Shown here: piece by piece, positions 18,382-27,512 of the stretch
Numbering within the stretch: position 1 is the stretch's first letter
Layout of the letters: each line of letters begins with the position of its first letter
From: Legionella_C sp963803545
Lineage (GTDB): Bacteria; Pseudomonadota; Gammaproteobacteria; Legionellales; Legionellaceae
Direction: 5' to 3'
Length of the DNA stretch: 64,000 nt
Assembly: GCA_963803545.1 (NCBI GenBank)
Contig: CAWDMX010000002.1
Location: forward strand, 1-64,000
Program-made: the position numbers and the translations under genes
Notes under the pieces: model-generated
What the model was told of the DNA's origin: nothing
Database searches by the model: none
Seen by the model: only the letters and a program-made list of their open reading frames with translations

Positions 18382-18754
18382 GCGAACGGTTTCACACCGA
18401 GTGTGCTTACGCTAATTCTATGGCGTGAGTCTAGGCTGTGTTGCAAAAAAAGCCTTCTCTCTTGTGCGTAAGGGAGAAGGCTTTCACCCAGTCTGTTGTT
18501 TTTATGTTTTTTCTCAAATTGCCCCCGGCACGAGGAGGCGTATCTTTTGGTGTATCAAACGCCGACACAACCCTATTCTAACGGCTTATAATTTATCCTA
18601 TTTAATGGGCAACGCGTGCAATTTTTACAACGGTTATAAAATCAAATCAACGAATGGTTTGCGATGGCGTATGCTCCTACTCCAAGCATCGCCTAAGACT
18701 TTCGGATAGAGGCTGGGTTATGCTTGGAGTTATCGAGCTGTGAAATCTTTACTA
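18382..18754. other. 373-base gap between convergent genes with terminator and inverted repeat
   Basis: It holds the hairpin at 18445-18482. It also has an 11-bp inverted repeat, actccaagcat (18679-18689) with atgcttggagt (18720-18730), and a GGCTGTGTTGCAA word at 18434-18446 that resembles the insertion-sequence end at 570-585. A 94-codon open frame (18425-18709) has no ribosome site, runs through the terminator and has no recognisable motif. I do not call it a gene. Confidence 0.5.
18445..18482 (-). terminator. intrinsic terminator of the RND operon
   Basis: agccttctctctt (18451-18463) pairs with aagggagaaggct (18470-18482) with one G-T pair. Read on the minus strand the stem is followed by a run of seven T (A-run at 18445-18451). 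It sits about 270 bases past the stop of the RND gene. On the plus strand it could also weakly stop transcription from the transpeptidase gene. Confidence 0.75.
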
Positions 18755-21700
18755 TTAGCTTTGTTCTTTGTTCAAATGCGGCGCATCGTTACTAGGACGT
18801 AAATCGTCACGATGATCGGCTGCCAGGAAGGTGTACATGGTTGGTACGACAAAGAGGGTAAACAAGGTTCCAATAAGCAATCCTGTTGAAATGACAAGAC
18901 CAATATCAAATCGACTAACAGCTCCAGCACCACTGGCAATGAGTAACGGCAGCACACCAAAAACCATTGCAGCCGTGGTCATTAAAATAGGGCGTAGACG
19001 AATCGAGGCAGCGGTTTCAACGGCAGTGCGTCGATCCAACTGTTTTTCACGTTGCAATTGATTCGCAAAATCAACAATCAAAATCCCATGCTTACTAATT
19101 AGTCCGATTAAGGTAATTAAACCAACTTGCGTGTAAATATTGATTGAAGCTGCTCCTAAATTCAGTGGAATTAGAGCACCACAAATAGACATAGGAACAC
19201 TGACTAAGACAATTAGAGGGTCCCGAAAGCTTTCGTACTGAGCCGATAGGACGAGGAAAATAACAATAATCGCTAAGAAAAAAGCAAATATTAAAGCATT
19301 ACCTTCCTGTACAAATTGCCGCGATTGACCGGCGTAATCAACAGTAAATCCTTTTGGCAAAACGGAGGTTGCCTGTTCCTGAAGATAGGCAATACCTTGT
19401 CCAAGCGTGACTCCCGGCATCATAACGCCTTGTACGGTTGCGGAGTTTAATTGCTGAAAATGCGATATGCCATTAGGTTGGGTCTTTTCTTTAGCATAAA
19501 CCACGGTTGATAATGGGACCATAGCACCACTCAATGTGCGCACATAAATTTTTCCCAGTTGTTGGGGGGTGAGCCGGTATTGCCTATCCAACTGAGGGAT
19601 TACCTGGTAGCTGCGACCTTGCAAATTAAAGTAGTTAACATAGTTACCCGACAGCGCACTGGTTAAACTCGCACCAATCGCCTGCATATCGAGGCCAAGG
19701 TCCGCGGCTTTGGCACGGTTAATTTGCAACTCAATTTCCGGCTGATTAAATTTCAAGCTGTTATCTAAATAAATAAATAAACCACTGGCGCGTGCTTTTT
19801 CAATTAATGAATTTGACACATTGAACAACGTTTTAAAGTCGTTGGTTGTTTTTATCACAAATTGAATCGGTGTTCCGCCACCTCCACCCGGTAAGGGCGG
19901 AGGAATAACTGCGAATGCTTTTAAACCCGAGATGCCATCTAGTTTTTGTTGTAAGGGTTTTTTTAAAGAAAACTGAGTTCTAGAGCGCTCTTCCCAGGGT
20001 TTTAAGACCATACCTGAAACTGGAGCGTTGGAGTTAATACTGAAATAATGTTCGGTTTCAGGAAATTGTTGGTAAATTTTATCAAAATTTCGCGTGTAGT
20101 TTTCAACATAATTAATAGTAGCGTATTGCGGAACGCTGCCTACGACAAAAAAGAATCCCTGATCTTCCTCAGGGGCTGTTTCCGTAGGCGTTGTACTATA
20201 TAAATACGGCAGCATTAACAAAACAACGGCTGCAAAAACTAAAACCACGGCGCGCGTATCTAAAAGGCTGTGTAAAATTGATAGGTAGCGTGCACGCACT
20301 TTGTCAAATAAGCCGTCCAGAAAAACAGCAAAACGATTGTTTGCACCATCGTGTTTCAAAATTTTAGAGCACATCATCGGTGAAAGAGTTAATGCTATAA
20401 CGCCAGAAATTATTACCGCAGAAGCGAGAGTGAAGGCAAATTCTTTAAACAATGCTCCGGTTAAACCGCCCATAAATCCAATTGGGGCATAGACGGCGGC
20501 CAGGGTGATTGTCATCGCAATCACAGGTAAAGCAATTTCTCGAGCGCCCTTAATCGCGGCGTCAAAAGGGGGTGCGCCCTCCTCAATATGACGATGCACA
20601 TTTTCAACGACTACAATCGCATCATCAACCACCAAACCTATCGCAAGAACAAAGGCCAGCAAGGTTAGTAAATTAATTGAATATCCTAAAAAAAGCATGA
20701 GAGTACATACTCCGATTAATGACAGCGGTATGGTCACAACAGGAATTATTACCGAGCGAAACGAACCCAGAAACAGGAAGATGACAACAACGACGATAGC
20801 TGCAGCCTCAAAGATGGTCAGCATCACTTCTTTAATAGAGGCACGGATAAAATCCGTAGCGTCGTACACAATAGTACCGGTTAAGGACGGCGGAAATTGG
20901 CGTGTTATTGACGGTAGTAATTGGCGTACCTGACTTATTACCGTAAGTGGATTTGCGGTGGGTGTCGGGGTTATAGCAATAAACACAGCCTTTTTAGAGT
21001 TAAAAGAAACAGAAGAGTTGTAATCTTGAGAACCTAATTTTACAGTTGCAATATTTCGCAATCGAATTAGTGAACTTTTATCACTTCGGACAATTAGGTT
21101 GCTAAATTCCTCAGCACTGTTTAAGTCGGTTTTAGCGGTCATGTTGACCGCCACATATTCGCCCTTAGTGCTCCCTGCGGCCGTTAGAAAGTTGTTTCGC
21201 GCCAGCACACTGGATACGTCAGCCGGTGAAACACTCAAAGCCGCCATCTTGATTGGATCGAGAAAAATGCGCATAGAATAGGTTGCGCCGCCTAATATTT
21301 GTGCTTGCGCCACGCCATCGACGGTCTGGAGCTGAGGCTGTACCACGCGTACCGCGTAATCGGTAATTTGCTGCGGCTTCATTTGTGTACTATCTAAGCT
21401 GATGTACATCAATGGTGTAGAGGTGTCGGAACTTTTTAGTATTATTGGTTGCTGAGCTTGCGCAGGGAGTTGATTTAGCGTTTGTTGAACCTTACTCATA
21501 ACATCCGTAAAAGCAACTTGTGGATTGAAATTTAATTTTATAGTTAATTTAATAGTACTCAGACCTTGCGTGCTCGTAGAGGTCATATAATCAATCCCCT
21601 CAGCACTTGCCACAGCGGCTTCAAGAGGGGTCGTTATAAATCCTGCAATAAGGTTCGCGTCTGCTCCAGGATAGCTGGTACTCACTGTAATTACCGTATT

Positions 21701-21823
21701 ATCCATACGTGGGAACTGACGAATTTGCATTGTGGTAATAGAGTTGAGACCGAACAAAAAAATTAAAAGACTAACGACGGTTGCTAAAACGGGTCGTTCA
21801 ATAAATATATCAGTAAATTTCAT
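18755..21823 (-). CDS. RND-family multidrug efflux pump, inner membrane subunit
   Basis: 1022 aa, standard for the HAE1 class. The N-terminus FTDIFIERPVLATVVSLLIF is the first membrane helix. GLVVDDAIVVVENVHRH is the TM4 region with the paired Asp of the proton relay. The layout of twelve helices and two large periplasmic loops is visible, and the second half repeats GLISKHGILIVDFANQ. It exports drugs or detergents by proton antiport. The closest subfamily I can name is MexI/VexD-like, judged by eye. It follows the membrane fusion gene after 25 bases. No outer-membrane gene is attached. Confidence 0.93.
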   Translation of the reverse strand: MKFTDIFIERPVLATVVSLLIFLFGLNSITTMQIRQFPRMDNTVITVSTSYPGADANLIAGFITTPLEAAVASAEGIDYMTSTSTQGLSTIKLTIKLNFNPQVAFTDVMSKVQQTLNQLPAQAQQPIILKSSDTSTPLMYISLDSTQMKPQQITDYAVRVVQPQLQTVDGVAQAQILGGATYSMRIFLDPIKMAALSVSPADVSSVLARNNFLTAAGSTKGEYVAVNMTAKTDLNSAEEFSNLIVRSDKSSLIRLRNIATVKLGSQDYNSSVSFNSKKAVFIAITPTPTANPLTVISQVRQLLPSITRQFPPSLTGTIVYDATDFIRASIKEVMLTIFEAAAIVVVVIFLFLGSFRSVIIPVVTIPLSLIGVCTLMLFLGYSINLLTLLAFVLAIGLVVDDAIVVVENVHRHIEEGAPPFDAAIKGAREIALPVIAMTITLAAVYAPIGFMGGLTGALFKEFAFTLASAVIISGVIALTLSPMMCSKILKHDGANNRFAVFLDGLFDKVRARYLSILHSLLDTRAVVLVFAAVVLLMLPYLYSTTPTETAPEEDQGFFFVVGSVPQYATINYVENYTRNFDKIYQQFPETEHYFSINSNAPVSGMVLKPWEERSRTQFSLKKPLQQKLDGISGLKAFAVIPPPLPGGGGGTPIQFVIKTTNDFKTLFNVSNSLIEKARASGLFIYLDNSLKFNQPEIELQINRAKAADLGLDMQAIGASLTSALSGNYVNYFNLQGRSYQVIPQLDRQYRLTPQQLGKIYVRTLSGAMVPLSTVVYAKEKTQPNGISHFQQLNSATVQGVMMPGVTLGQGIAYLQEQATSVLPKGFTVDYAGQSRQFVQEGNALIFAFFLAIIVIFLVLSAQYESFRDPLIVLVSVPMSICGALIPLNLGAASINIYTQVGLITLIGLISKHGILIVDFANQLQREKQLDRRTAVETAASIRLRPILMTTAAMVFGVLPLLIASGAGAVSRFDIGLVISTGLLIGTLFTLFVVPTMYTFLAADHRDDLRPSNDAPHLNKEQS

Positions 21824-21848
21824 AGTTTTTCCGTTTTAACAAATACAA

Positions 21849-23105
21849 TTATTCGCCAAGAGTAGAAGGGTCAGGGCTATCAGGAAGGGGATTGCTGTTA
21901 TCAACGATAACGCGCGCACCGTTATCAAGTTTTAACTCTCCAGAACTTACAACCACATCCCCAACCGCGACGCCTTTAGTAACCGTTGTGTAATTTCCTT
22001 GTTGCTCACCGGTTGTCACAAAAGTACGTTTAACCGTAAGGATAGGTTTTCCTTGTTCATCTTTTTGGTCTTTGCTTTTTTCAACGATAAATACGGAATT
22101 ACCATATAAGCTGTACGAAATTGATGTAGATGGAAGTACAATTACATCGGGTATTGACGGTTGCTCTATCGAAATACTGGCAAACATTCCAGGAATAAAA
22201 ACAAACTTGCTAATATTATTCTCTTGGTTAATGGTGCTGTTGCATCCAATTGTTTGTTGTGTGGAACCCGGAACATCGGTGATGGTTATATATTTTTTAT
22301 CTAATTTCTTTAACGCATCGAGAGGACAATTGGGCACGGTTGCCTGCACCAAGATGTTATGGGTGCCAATATCCGCTTTGGGATTAATGGCTGTAATTTT
22401 TGCCCCAAAACTCATGTTTTTGAATTCTTCGGTTTTAAATTGCAGGTTTTGGTTAATATGCAGCTGTTTAAACATCTGTTCGGGTAAGTTAAATTCCAAA
22501 TACAGCGGGTCTAAAGATTGTAAGGTTACAATAGAGGTTTGACCGGGTGTTATATACTGCCCTAAATTTACTTGTCTTATTCCTAACTGACCCGAAAAAG
22601 GAGCCGAAATGTGTTTTTGCCCTATTTGAGCGCGTATTTTTTCAACATTGGCTTCGGATTGCTTTAAATTAGCCTTGCTTTCATCAACGGTAGAACTGGA
22701 GGTAGCTCCGCGTTTGAGCAAGTCTGCTTGACGCGTATAGTTGATGTTTTTTAAAATTTTATCCGCTTCATTGAATTTTAAGGTAGCCTGCTCAATGCTG
22801 TCGTCAATATCAATTAAAGGCATGCCTTTTTCAATATATTCCCCGGAATTGAAATGTATGGTTGTAACATTACCCGATGTTTGAGAATTTACCTCAACAC
22901 CATTCATAGCTACAAAATTACCAACCGCCTCAAGGGTAGGGTACCAGTTCTTTTTTTCAGCAACAACGGTAGAAATAGTGATGGCTGGGGGTTGGTAGTG
23001 AGCAAAAAAACGCTTAATCATAAAACTTTTAACGAGATGAAATAAAATTATGCCGCCAAAGACAAGTATGAGTCCGGCTATTGTAATTTTCATGCGCTTG
23101 GTCAT
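21849..23105 (-). CDS. RND efflux membrane fusion protein (periplasmic adaptor)
   Basis: 418 aa. One N-terminal membrane anchor or signal (ITIAGLILVFGGIILFHLV) is followed by the lipoyl/biotinyl-like half motif VTTIHFNSGEYIEKGMPLIDID and a coiled-coil hairpin rich in Lys and Glu. The second lipoyl half is ISAPFSGQLGIRQVNLGQYITPGQ, and a beta-barrel domain follows. An insertion with two Cys (VPNCPLDAL and TIGCNST, near residues 260-290) is unusual and could be disulfide-linked in the periplasm. It forms the tripartite pump with the RND protein behind it and an outer-membrane channel. Confidence 0.92.
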   Translation of the reverse strand: MTKRMKITIAGLILVFGGIILFHLVKSFMIKRFFAHYQPPAITISTVVAEKKNWYPTLEAVGNFVAMNGVEVNSQTSGNVTTIHFNSGEYIEKGMPLIDIDDSIEQATLKFNEADKILKNINYTRQADLLKRGATSSSTVDESKANLKQSEANVEKIRAQIGQKHISAPFSGQLGIRQVNLGQYITPGQTSIVTLQSLDPLYLEFNLPEQMFKQLHINQNLQFKTEEFKNMSFGAKITAINPKADIGTHNILVQATVPNCPLDALKKLDKKYITITDVPGSTQQTIGCNSTINQENNISKFVFIPGMFASISIEQPSIPDVIVLPSTSISYSLYGNSVFIVEKSKDQKDEQGKPILTVKRTFVTTGEQQGNYTTVTKGVAVGDVVVSSGELKLDNGARVIVDNSNPLPDSPDPSTLGE

Positions 23106-23445
23106 GGTAAACCCTTAGGAAATATGTATTTGCAATTAATTTGTACCATCCAGAATTTGCGCACTATATCATAATTAGTATTAAAATAAATCAAAAGATT
23201 AGGCCTTTTAACGGAAATAGTTATTGACTAGTGAAGACCGTTTGTTAGTATAGGCAATTTGAAATTTCAGTGGATTAGCACAGTTGTTCCTAAATTTAAG
23301 TAATGAGTTAGGTTCATTTTTACGATAACCACAGTTTGATATAGGCACTATTTTCGGTTATTAGCTATGCTACGTTTTCACACGGTATGTTCGTGTCCTA
23401 CATGCTAGAATATAGGCTGCTAAGCGGGTTCAATTTAAGGCAATT
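23106..23445. promoter_or_regulatory. 340-base divergent intergenic region with candidate promoter
   Basis: The gap lies between the minus-strand efflux operon and the plus-strand BON gene. On the plus strand TTGACT (23224-23229) and TAGTAT (23246-23251) are spaced 16 bases apart and resemble a sigma-70 promoter, which would leave a leader of about 190 bases. I saw no regulator gene and no convincing operator. No reading frame of note. Confidence 0.35.
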
Positions 23446-23751
23446 ATGCGAAAATTTAATAAAGTTTTTCTGTTTTTAACAGCCCTACCGTTCGTTGCCG
23501 CTTGCACGATGTCTGGGAATCAAGAAAGCACAGGTGAGTACATTGATGGCTCAATTTCAACTACAAAAATTAAAGCGCAACTGTTGGATAATCTAGGCCA
23601 AAAAGCAATACCTATAAAAGTTAAAGTATTGAAAGAAGAAGTCCAGTTAAGTGGTTTTGTTAGTTCTGACACGGTCAAAAGGCAGGCAGGGATAATTGCC
23701 CGTGATAATCCTGAGATTAAAAAAGTATATAATAATTTAATAGTTAAATAA
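23446..23751 (+). CDS. BON-domain lipoprotein
   Basis: 101 aa. The signal peptide ends in a lipobox (FVAAC) with Cys near residue 20. A single BON domain follows (about residues 35-101), with TTKIKAQLLDN, the conserved Gly in VQLSGFVSS and the ending VYNNLIVK. BON domains occur in OsmY- and DolP-like envelope proteins that bind phospholipid. It probably sits in the periplasm or outer membrane. It is 8 bases upstream of glyA, an unusual pairing. Confidence 0.8.
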   Translation: MRKFNKVFLFLTALPFVAACTMSGNQESTGEYIDGSISTTKIKAQLLDNLGQKAIPIKVKVLKEEVQLSGFVSSDTVKRQAGIIARDNPEIKKVYNNLIVK

Positions 23752-23759
23752 GGGAAACC

Positions 23760-25013
23760 ATGTTTGATTTCATGTCTTCACTAGCAGAGTTTGACCCCGA
23801 TCTTTGGCAGGCAATAACTGCTGAGGAAGTTCGTCAAGAACAACATATTGAATTGATCGCTTCTGAAAATTACGTGAGCCCGAGAGTGCTTGCGGCCCAG
23901 GGATCCATATTAACCAATAAATACGCAGAAGGCTATCCTGAAAAACGTTATTACGGTGGATGCCAACACGTTGATGTAGTAGAGTTGCTCGCAATTAATC
24001 GTGCAAAAAAATTATTTTCAGCGAACTACGCCAATGTGCAGCCCCACTCCGGTTCGCAGGCAAATGCTGCGGCAATGATGGCTTTAATAAATCCAAACGA
24101 CTTGATTTTAGGGATGTCTTTAGCGCACGGCGGACATTTAACCCATGGCTCTCGGGTTAATTTTTCAGGCAAAGTGTATCGGTCTATTGAGTATGGAGTG
24201 AACGGTGAAACCGGTCTTATAGATTACGAGTCTGTAGAGCAATTAGCCTTGGAACATAAACCCAAATTAATAATCGCCGGTTTTTCCGCCTACTCTCATG
24301 TAATAGACTGGCAGCGGTTTCGTGCTATTGCCGATGCCTCTGGCGCGTATTTAATGGCTGATATTGCGCACGTGGCCGGTCTTATTGCTGCGGGTCTATA
24401 TCCAAACCCTCTGCCTTATGCGGATGTGGTAACGACTACAACCCATAAAACCTTACGCGGACCTCGTGGCGGTTTAATTCTTTCAAATGCCTCTGAGGAC
24501 ATCTGTAAAAAAATAAATTCAGCGGTTTTTCCTGGTAATCAAGGCGGTCCTTTAATGCATGTAATTGCGGGTAAAGCGGTCGCTTTCGCCGAAGCATTAC
24601 TACCTGAGTTTAAATCATACCAAATGCAGGTGTTGAAAAACGCTAAAATGATGGCGTCAACATTGATTGACCGAGGTTATACTATTGTTTCGGGAAGCAC
24701 GGACAATCATTTATTACTGGTCGATTTAACGAATAAAAATATTACCGGCAAAGAGGCCGACGCAGCACTTGGAAAAGTAAATATAACGGTAAATAAAAAC
24801 GCTGTCCCAAATGATACCCGCTCTCCGTTTATCACGAGCGGCTTACGATTAGGAACACCGGCCGTTACAACGCGCGGTTTTAAGGAAGAGGAAGTTAAGC
24901 TCCTAAGTGGATGGATTGCCGATATTTTAGATGATATTAGCAATGAAGCTTGCGCCAAGGCTGTTAAATCTAAAGTGATTGATTTGTGTGCTAATTTTCC
25001 GGTTTACCAATAA
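23760..25013 (+). CDS. glyA: serine hydroxymethyltransferase
   Basis: 417-aa PLP enzyme interconverting serine and glycine with tetrahydrofolate. Seen: IELIASENYVSPRVL, YAEGYPEKRYYGGC, the PLP-lysine motif TTTHKTLRGPRGG, and the C-terminal TSGLRLGTPAVTTRGF. Length is standard. Gggaaacc precedes the ATG. nrdR follows after 3 bases, so the two are surely co-transcribed. Confidence 0.97.
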   Translation: MFDFMSSLAEFDPDLWQAITAEEVRQEQHIELIASENYVSPRVLAAQGSILTNKYAEGYPEKRYYGGCQHVDVVELLAINRAKKLFSANYANVQPHSGSQANAAAMMALINPNDLILGMSLAHGGHLTHGSRVNFSGKVYRSIEYGVNGETGLIDYESVEQLALEHKPKLIIAGFSAYSHVIDWQRFRAIADASGAYLMADIAHVAGLIAAGLYPNPLPYADVVTTTTHKTLRGPRGGLILSNASEDICKKINSAVFPGNQGGPLMHVIAGKAVAFAEALLPEFKSYQMQVLKNAKMMASTLIDRGYTIVSGSTDNHLLLVDLTNKNITGKEADAALGKVNITVNKNAVPNDTRSPFITSGLRLGTPAVTTRGFKEEEVKLLSGWIADILDDISNEACAKAVKSKVIDLCANFPVYQ

Positions 25014-25016
25014 ATT

Positions 25017-25475
25017 ATGCATTGCCCATTTTGCCACGCAGAAGAAACTAAAGTTGTTGACTCACGGCTGGTAACAGACGGCGTTCAAGTTCGCAGACGT
25101 CGCCAATGCTTGCTGTGCAGCGAACGCTTTACTACTTTCGAAACAGCCGAGTTAATAATGCCTGTAATCAGCAAGCGAGACGGTAGGCGAGAACCTTTCT
25201 CGATGGCCAATCTTCGTGCTGGTATGTTGAAAGCATTGGAAAAAAGACCTGTAAGTATGGATAAGGTTGAAGCGTCTATCATGGAGATTGCGCAAATAAT
25301 TAGACGCAGCGGTGAGCGGGAAATTGAGTCGCAGCAAATAGGCGAATGGGTTATGAAGCATCTCTACAATCTCGATCATGTAGCCTACGTGCGCTTTGCC
25401 TCCGTGTATAAACGATTTAAAGATATAAGCGATTTTCGTCAAACCTTAGATGAAATGAAAGGCGATAATACGTAA
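25017..25475 (+). CDS. nrdR: transcriptional repressor NrdR
   Basis: 152 aa. The N-terminal zinc ribbon has CPFCHAEETKVVDSR and CLLCSERFTTFE. The ATP-cone domain follows (about 49-139; ISKRDGRREPF, then EIESQQIGEWVMKHL). It represses ribonucleotide reductase genes when dATP/ATP is bound. The chromosomal neighbours glyA and nusB fit the usual gammaproteobacterial setting. Confidence 0.95.
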   Translation: MHCPFCHAEETKVVDSRLVTDGVQVRRRRQCLLCSERFTTFETAELIMPVISKRDGRREPFSMANLRAGMLKALEKRPVSMDKVEASIMEIAQIIRRSGEREIESQQIGEWVMKHLYNLDHVAYVRFASVYKRFKDISDFRQTLDEMKGDNT

Positions 25476-25562
25476 ATTGTAGCGAGGTAGTAGTTGTGAT
25501 ACGGACAGGTCCACTATTTATATATAACTTATTGGCCTAACTTGGCTTTAAATGGGGTGGTT

Positions 25563-26003
25563 GTGGATAAAATTTCACGAAATGCTAAGCGCAAAGCACG
25601 CAAACTTGGCTTACAAGCTTTATATCAATGGTTAATGTCAGGTCAGGATCTTAACGAAATTGAGGCGCAATTTTGCAGCATTAATAATATGGAGAAAGTA
25701 GATGGCGACTATTTTCATCGTATTCTATTCGGAGTTGTAGAACATAAAGCCTTAATAGAGGAAAAACTGCTGCTGTTTTTGGATAGGCCAATTGCAAGCT
25801 TGAACCCCATTGAATTATCGGTTTTACGGTTAGGAACGTTTGAATTATTGTTTTGTCCAGAAATTCCTTACCGTGTGGTCCTCGATGAGTCTATCTCCCT
25901 GGCTAAAAATTTTGGCTCACAAGACGGTCACCGTTATGTGAATGGCATATTGCATTTTATCGCGCAAAAAGAAAGGCTAATCGAAATTGATTTAGAAAAA
26001 TAA
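25563..26003 (+). CDS. nusB: transcription antitermination factor NusB
   Basis: About 146 aa, all-helical RNA-binding protein of the rRNA antitermination complex. Family motifs seen are KARKLGLQALYQW, the LNPIELSVLRLGTFELLF region, IPYRVVLDESISLAKNFG and HRYVNGILHFIA. The start is uncertain: the open frame reaches TTG at 25542, and GTG codons lie at 25557 and 25563. I prefer GTG 25563 because of the G-rich stretch just upstream and the fit to NusB length. ribH and ribE, which often precede nusB, are absent here. Confidence 0.9.
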   Translation: MDKISRNAKRKARKLGLQALYQWLMSGQDLNEIEAQFCSINNMEKVDGDYFHRILFGVVEHKALIEEKLLLFLDRPIASLNPIELSVLRLGTFELLFCPEIPYRVVLDESISLAKNFGSQDGHRYVNGILHFIAQKERLIEIDLEK

Positions 26004-26073
26004 AATCGACACTCTAAAATACTCCCGCTGAACGGAAACAATTGGGGTCGCAATAATAAAAGGTTGTGTGAGG

Positions 26074-27036
26074 ATGACCGAATTTTCGATTATTAATAAA
26101 TACTTCAAAGATATTGCGCCGGCGCGTTCCGACGTGCTGTTTGGCATTGGTGATGACGCAGCTTGTGTGCAAATACCATCCGATCACCAGCTACTAGTGA
26201 GCACGGATACCTTAATCAGCGGCACTCACTTTTCAAGCAATTGGGATGCTTATAATATTGCATGGAAAGCCGTGATGGTTAACATTAGTGACATTGCCGC
26301 TATGGGCGGTCATCCTGCGTGGATAAGTTTAGCGTTAACATTACCCGTACCAGATGAAATTTGGTTGTCGCGATTTTCTCAGGGACTAAAAGACGCAGTA
26401 CAGAAATACAATATAACTTTGATTGGGGGAGATACTACCAAAGGCTCGCTATCAATAACGATAACAATTCATGGTTTAGTGCCGAACAATAAGGCTGTCC
26501 GTCGTTCTGGGGCAAGACCCGGTGACACAATATGGCTTAGTGGCGAAATTGGGGCAGCCGCTCAAGCGTACCGAGATGAAAATCCAATGAGCCGTCGTGA
26601 TAAGAGAGCAGTTATGCAAAAGCTGCAATACCCAACCCCACGCGTTGACTTAAGCGCATTGCTCAGCAGCCATGCCAGTGCTGCAATAGATGTTTCGGAT
26701 GGATTATGCGCTGATCTCACCCACATTTGCGCAGCAAGTAATGTGGGTGCTTATTTGATAACCAATCAGATACCTGTGCACTCACTGGTAAAAAAATATC
26801 AGCCGCAGCACTACGTACAATACGCATTAACAGGTGGTGACGATTATGAATTGTGCTTTACAATCCCTGAGACTAAACTAAAGTCTTTTTATCAGCAATT
26901 GCAGAAAAACCAGGTGGTCTGTTATCCAATTGGGAGCATAATTGGAAAAAAAGGCTTATTCGAGCAAACGGACAATGGCAACCTTGTATCCTTAAATCCA
27001 AAGGGGTACCAGCATTTTACAAAGGATGAATCGTGA
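26074..27036 (+). CDS. thiL: thiamine-monophosphate kinase
   Basis: About 320 aa. PurM-like ATP-binding fold with IGDDAACVQIP, the metal-binding STDTLISGTHF, MVNISDIAAMGGHP, GGDTTKGSLSI and AIDVSDGLCADL. It makes thiamine diphosphate from the monophosphate. The ATG at 26074 gives MTEFSIINKYF, the usual family start. A GTG two codons earlier is the alternative. It overlaps pgpA by 4 bases, and the nusB-thiL-pgpA order is conserved in gammaproteobacteria. Confidence 0.94.
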   Translation: MTEFSIINKYFKDIAPARSDVLFGIGDDAACVQIPSDHQLLVSTDTLISGTHFSSNWDAYNIAWKAVMVNISDIAAMGGHPAWISLALTLPVPDEIWLSRFSQGLKDAVQKYNITLIGGDTTKGSLSITITIHGLVPNNKAVRRSGARPGDTIWLSGEIGAAAQAYRDENPMSRRDKRAVMQKLQYPTPRVDLSALLSSHASAAIDVSDGLCADLTHICAASNVGAYLITNQIPVHSLVKKYQPQHYVQYALTGGDDYELCFTIPETKLKSFYQQLQKNQVVCYPIGSIIGKKGLFEQTDNGNLVSLNPKGYQHFTKDES

Positions 27037-27512
27037 TTTCTCTAGATAACAAGAAAATATGGCATAATCCTGTATATTTTATTGGTTTTGGATTTGGAAC
27101 TGGTCTAATTTCTATTGCGCCAGGGACGTGGGGCACGCTTGCCGCACTGCCGCTGTTTTTCATTTTAATAAAAATACCCTTAGTATACTATTGGCTCGTA
27201 ACCGGCGGCTTATTACTTTTAGGAATCTATTGCGCACAAAGAATAACTAAAGAGCTCGGTCAGGAAGATTTTAAAGGCATTGTTATCGACGAAATCGTTG
27301 GATTTTTAATTACAATGGGATTTGTTGCGCCATCATTATTAACCGTAATCTGCGGGTTTATATTTTTTAGAGTATTTGATATCGTTAAACCTTACCCAAT
27401 TAGTTGGATTGATAGAAATATAACAGGAGGCTTGGGAGTGATGCTAGACGATGTATGTGCCGCAATTCCTGCTGGATTTTTACTGTTTATTATTAGCAAG
27501 TTTCTAGTATGA
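27033..27512 (+). CDS. pgpA: phosphatidylglycerophosphatase A
   Basis: 159 aa inner-membrane enzyme that dephosphorylates phosphatidylglycerol-phosphate. Conserved features are GTGLISIAPGTWGTLAALP near the N-terminus, IVIDEIVGF and the metal-binding MLDDVCAAIPAG. There are about four membrane helices. The ATG overlaps the thiL stop, and the stop overlaps the next gene's ATG by 4 bases, indicating translational coupling. Confidence 0.93.
   Translation: MISLDNKKIWHNPVYFIGFGFGTGLISIAPGTWGTLAALPLFFILIKIPLVYYWLVTGGLLLLGIYCAQRITKELGQEDFKGIVIDEIVGFLITMGFVAPSLLTVICGFIFFRVFDIVKPYPISWIDRNITGGLGVMLDDVCAAIPAGFLLFIISKFLV

Noticed and set aside
18425..18709. 94-codon frame downstream of the transpeptidase gene
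   Set aside because: It runs through the terminator hairpin, lacks a ribosome site and has no recognisable motif.
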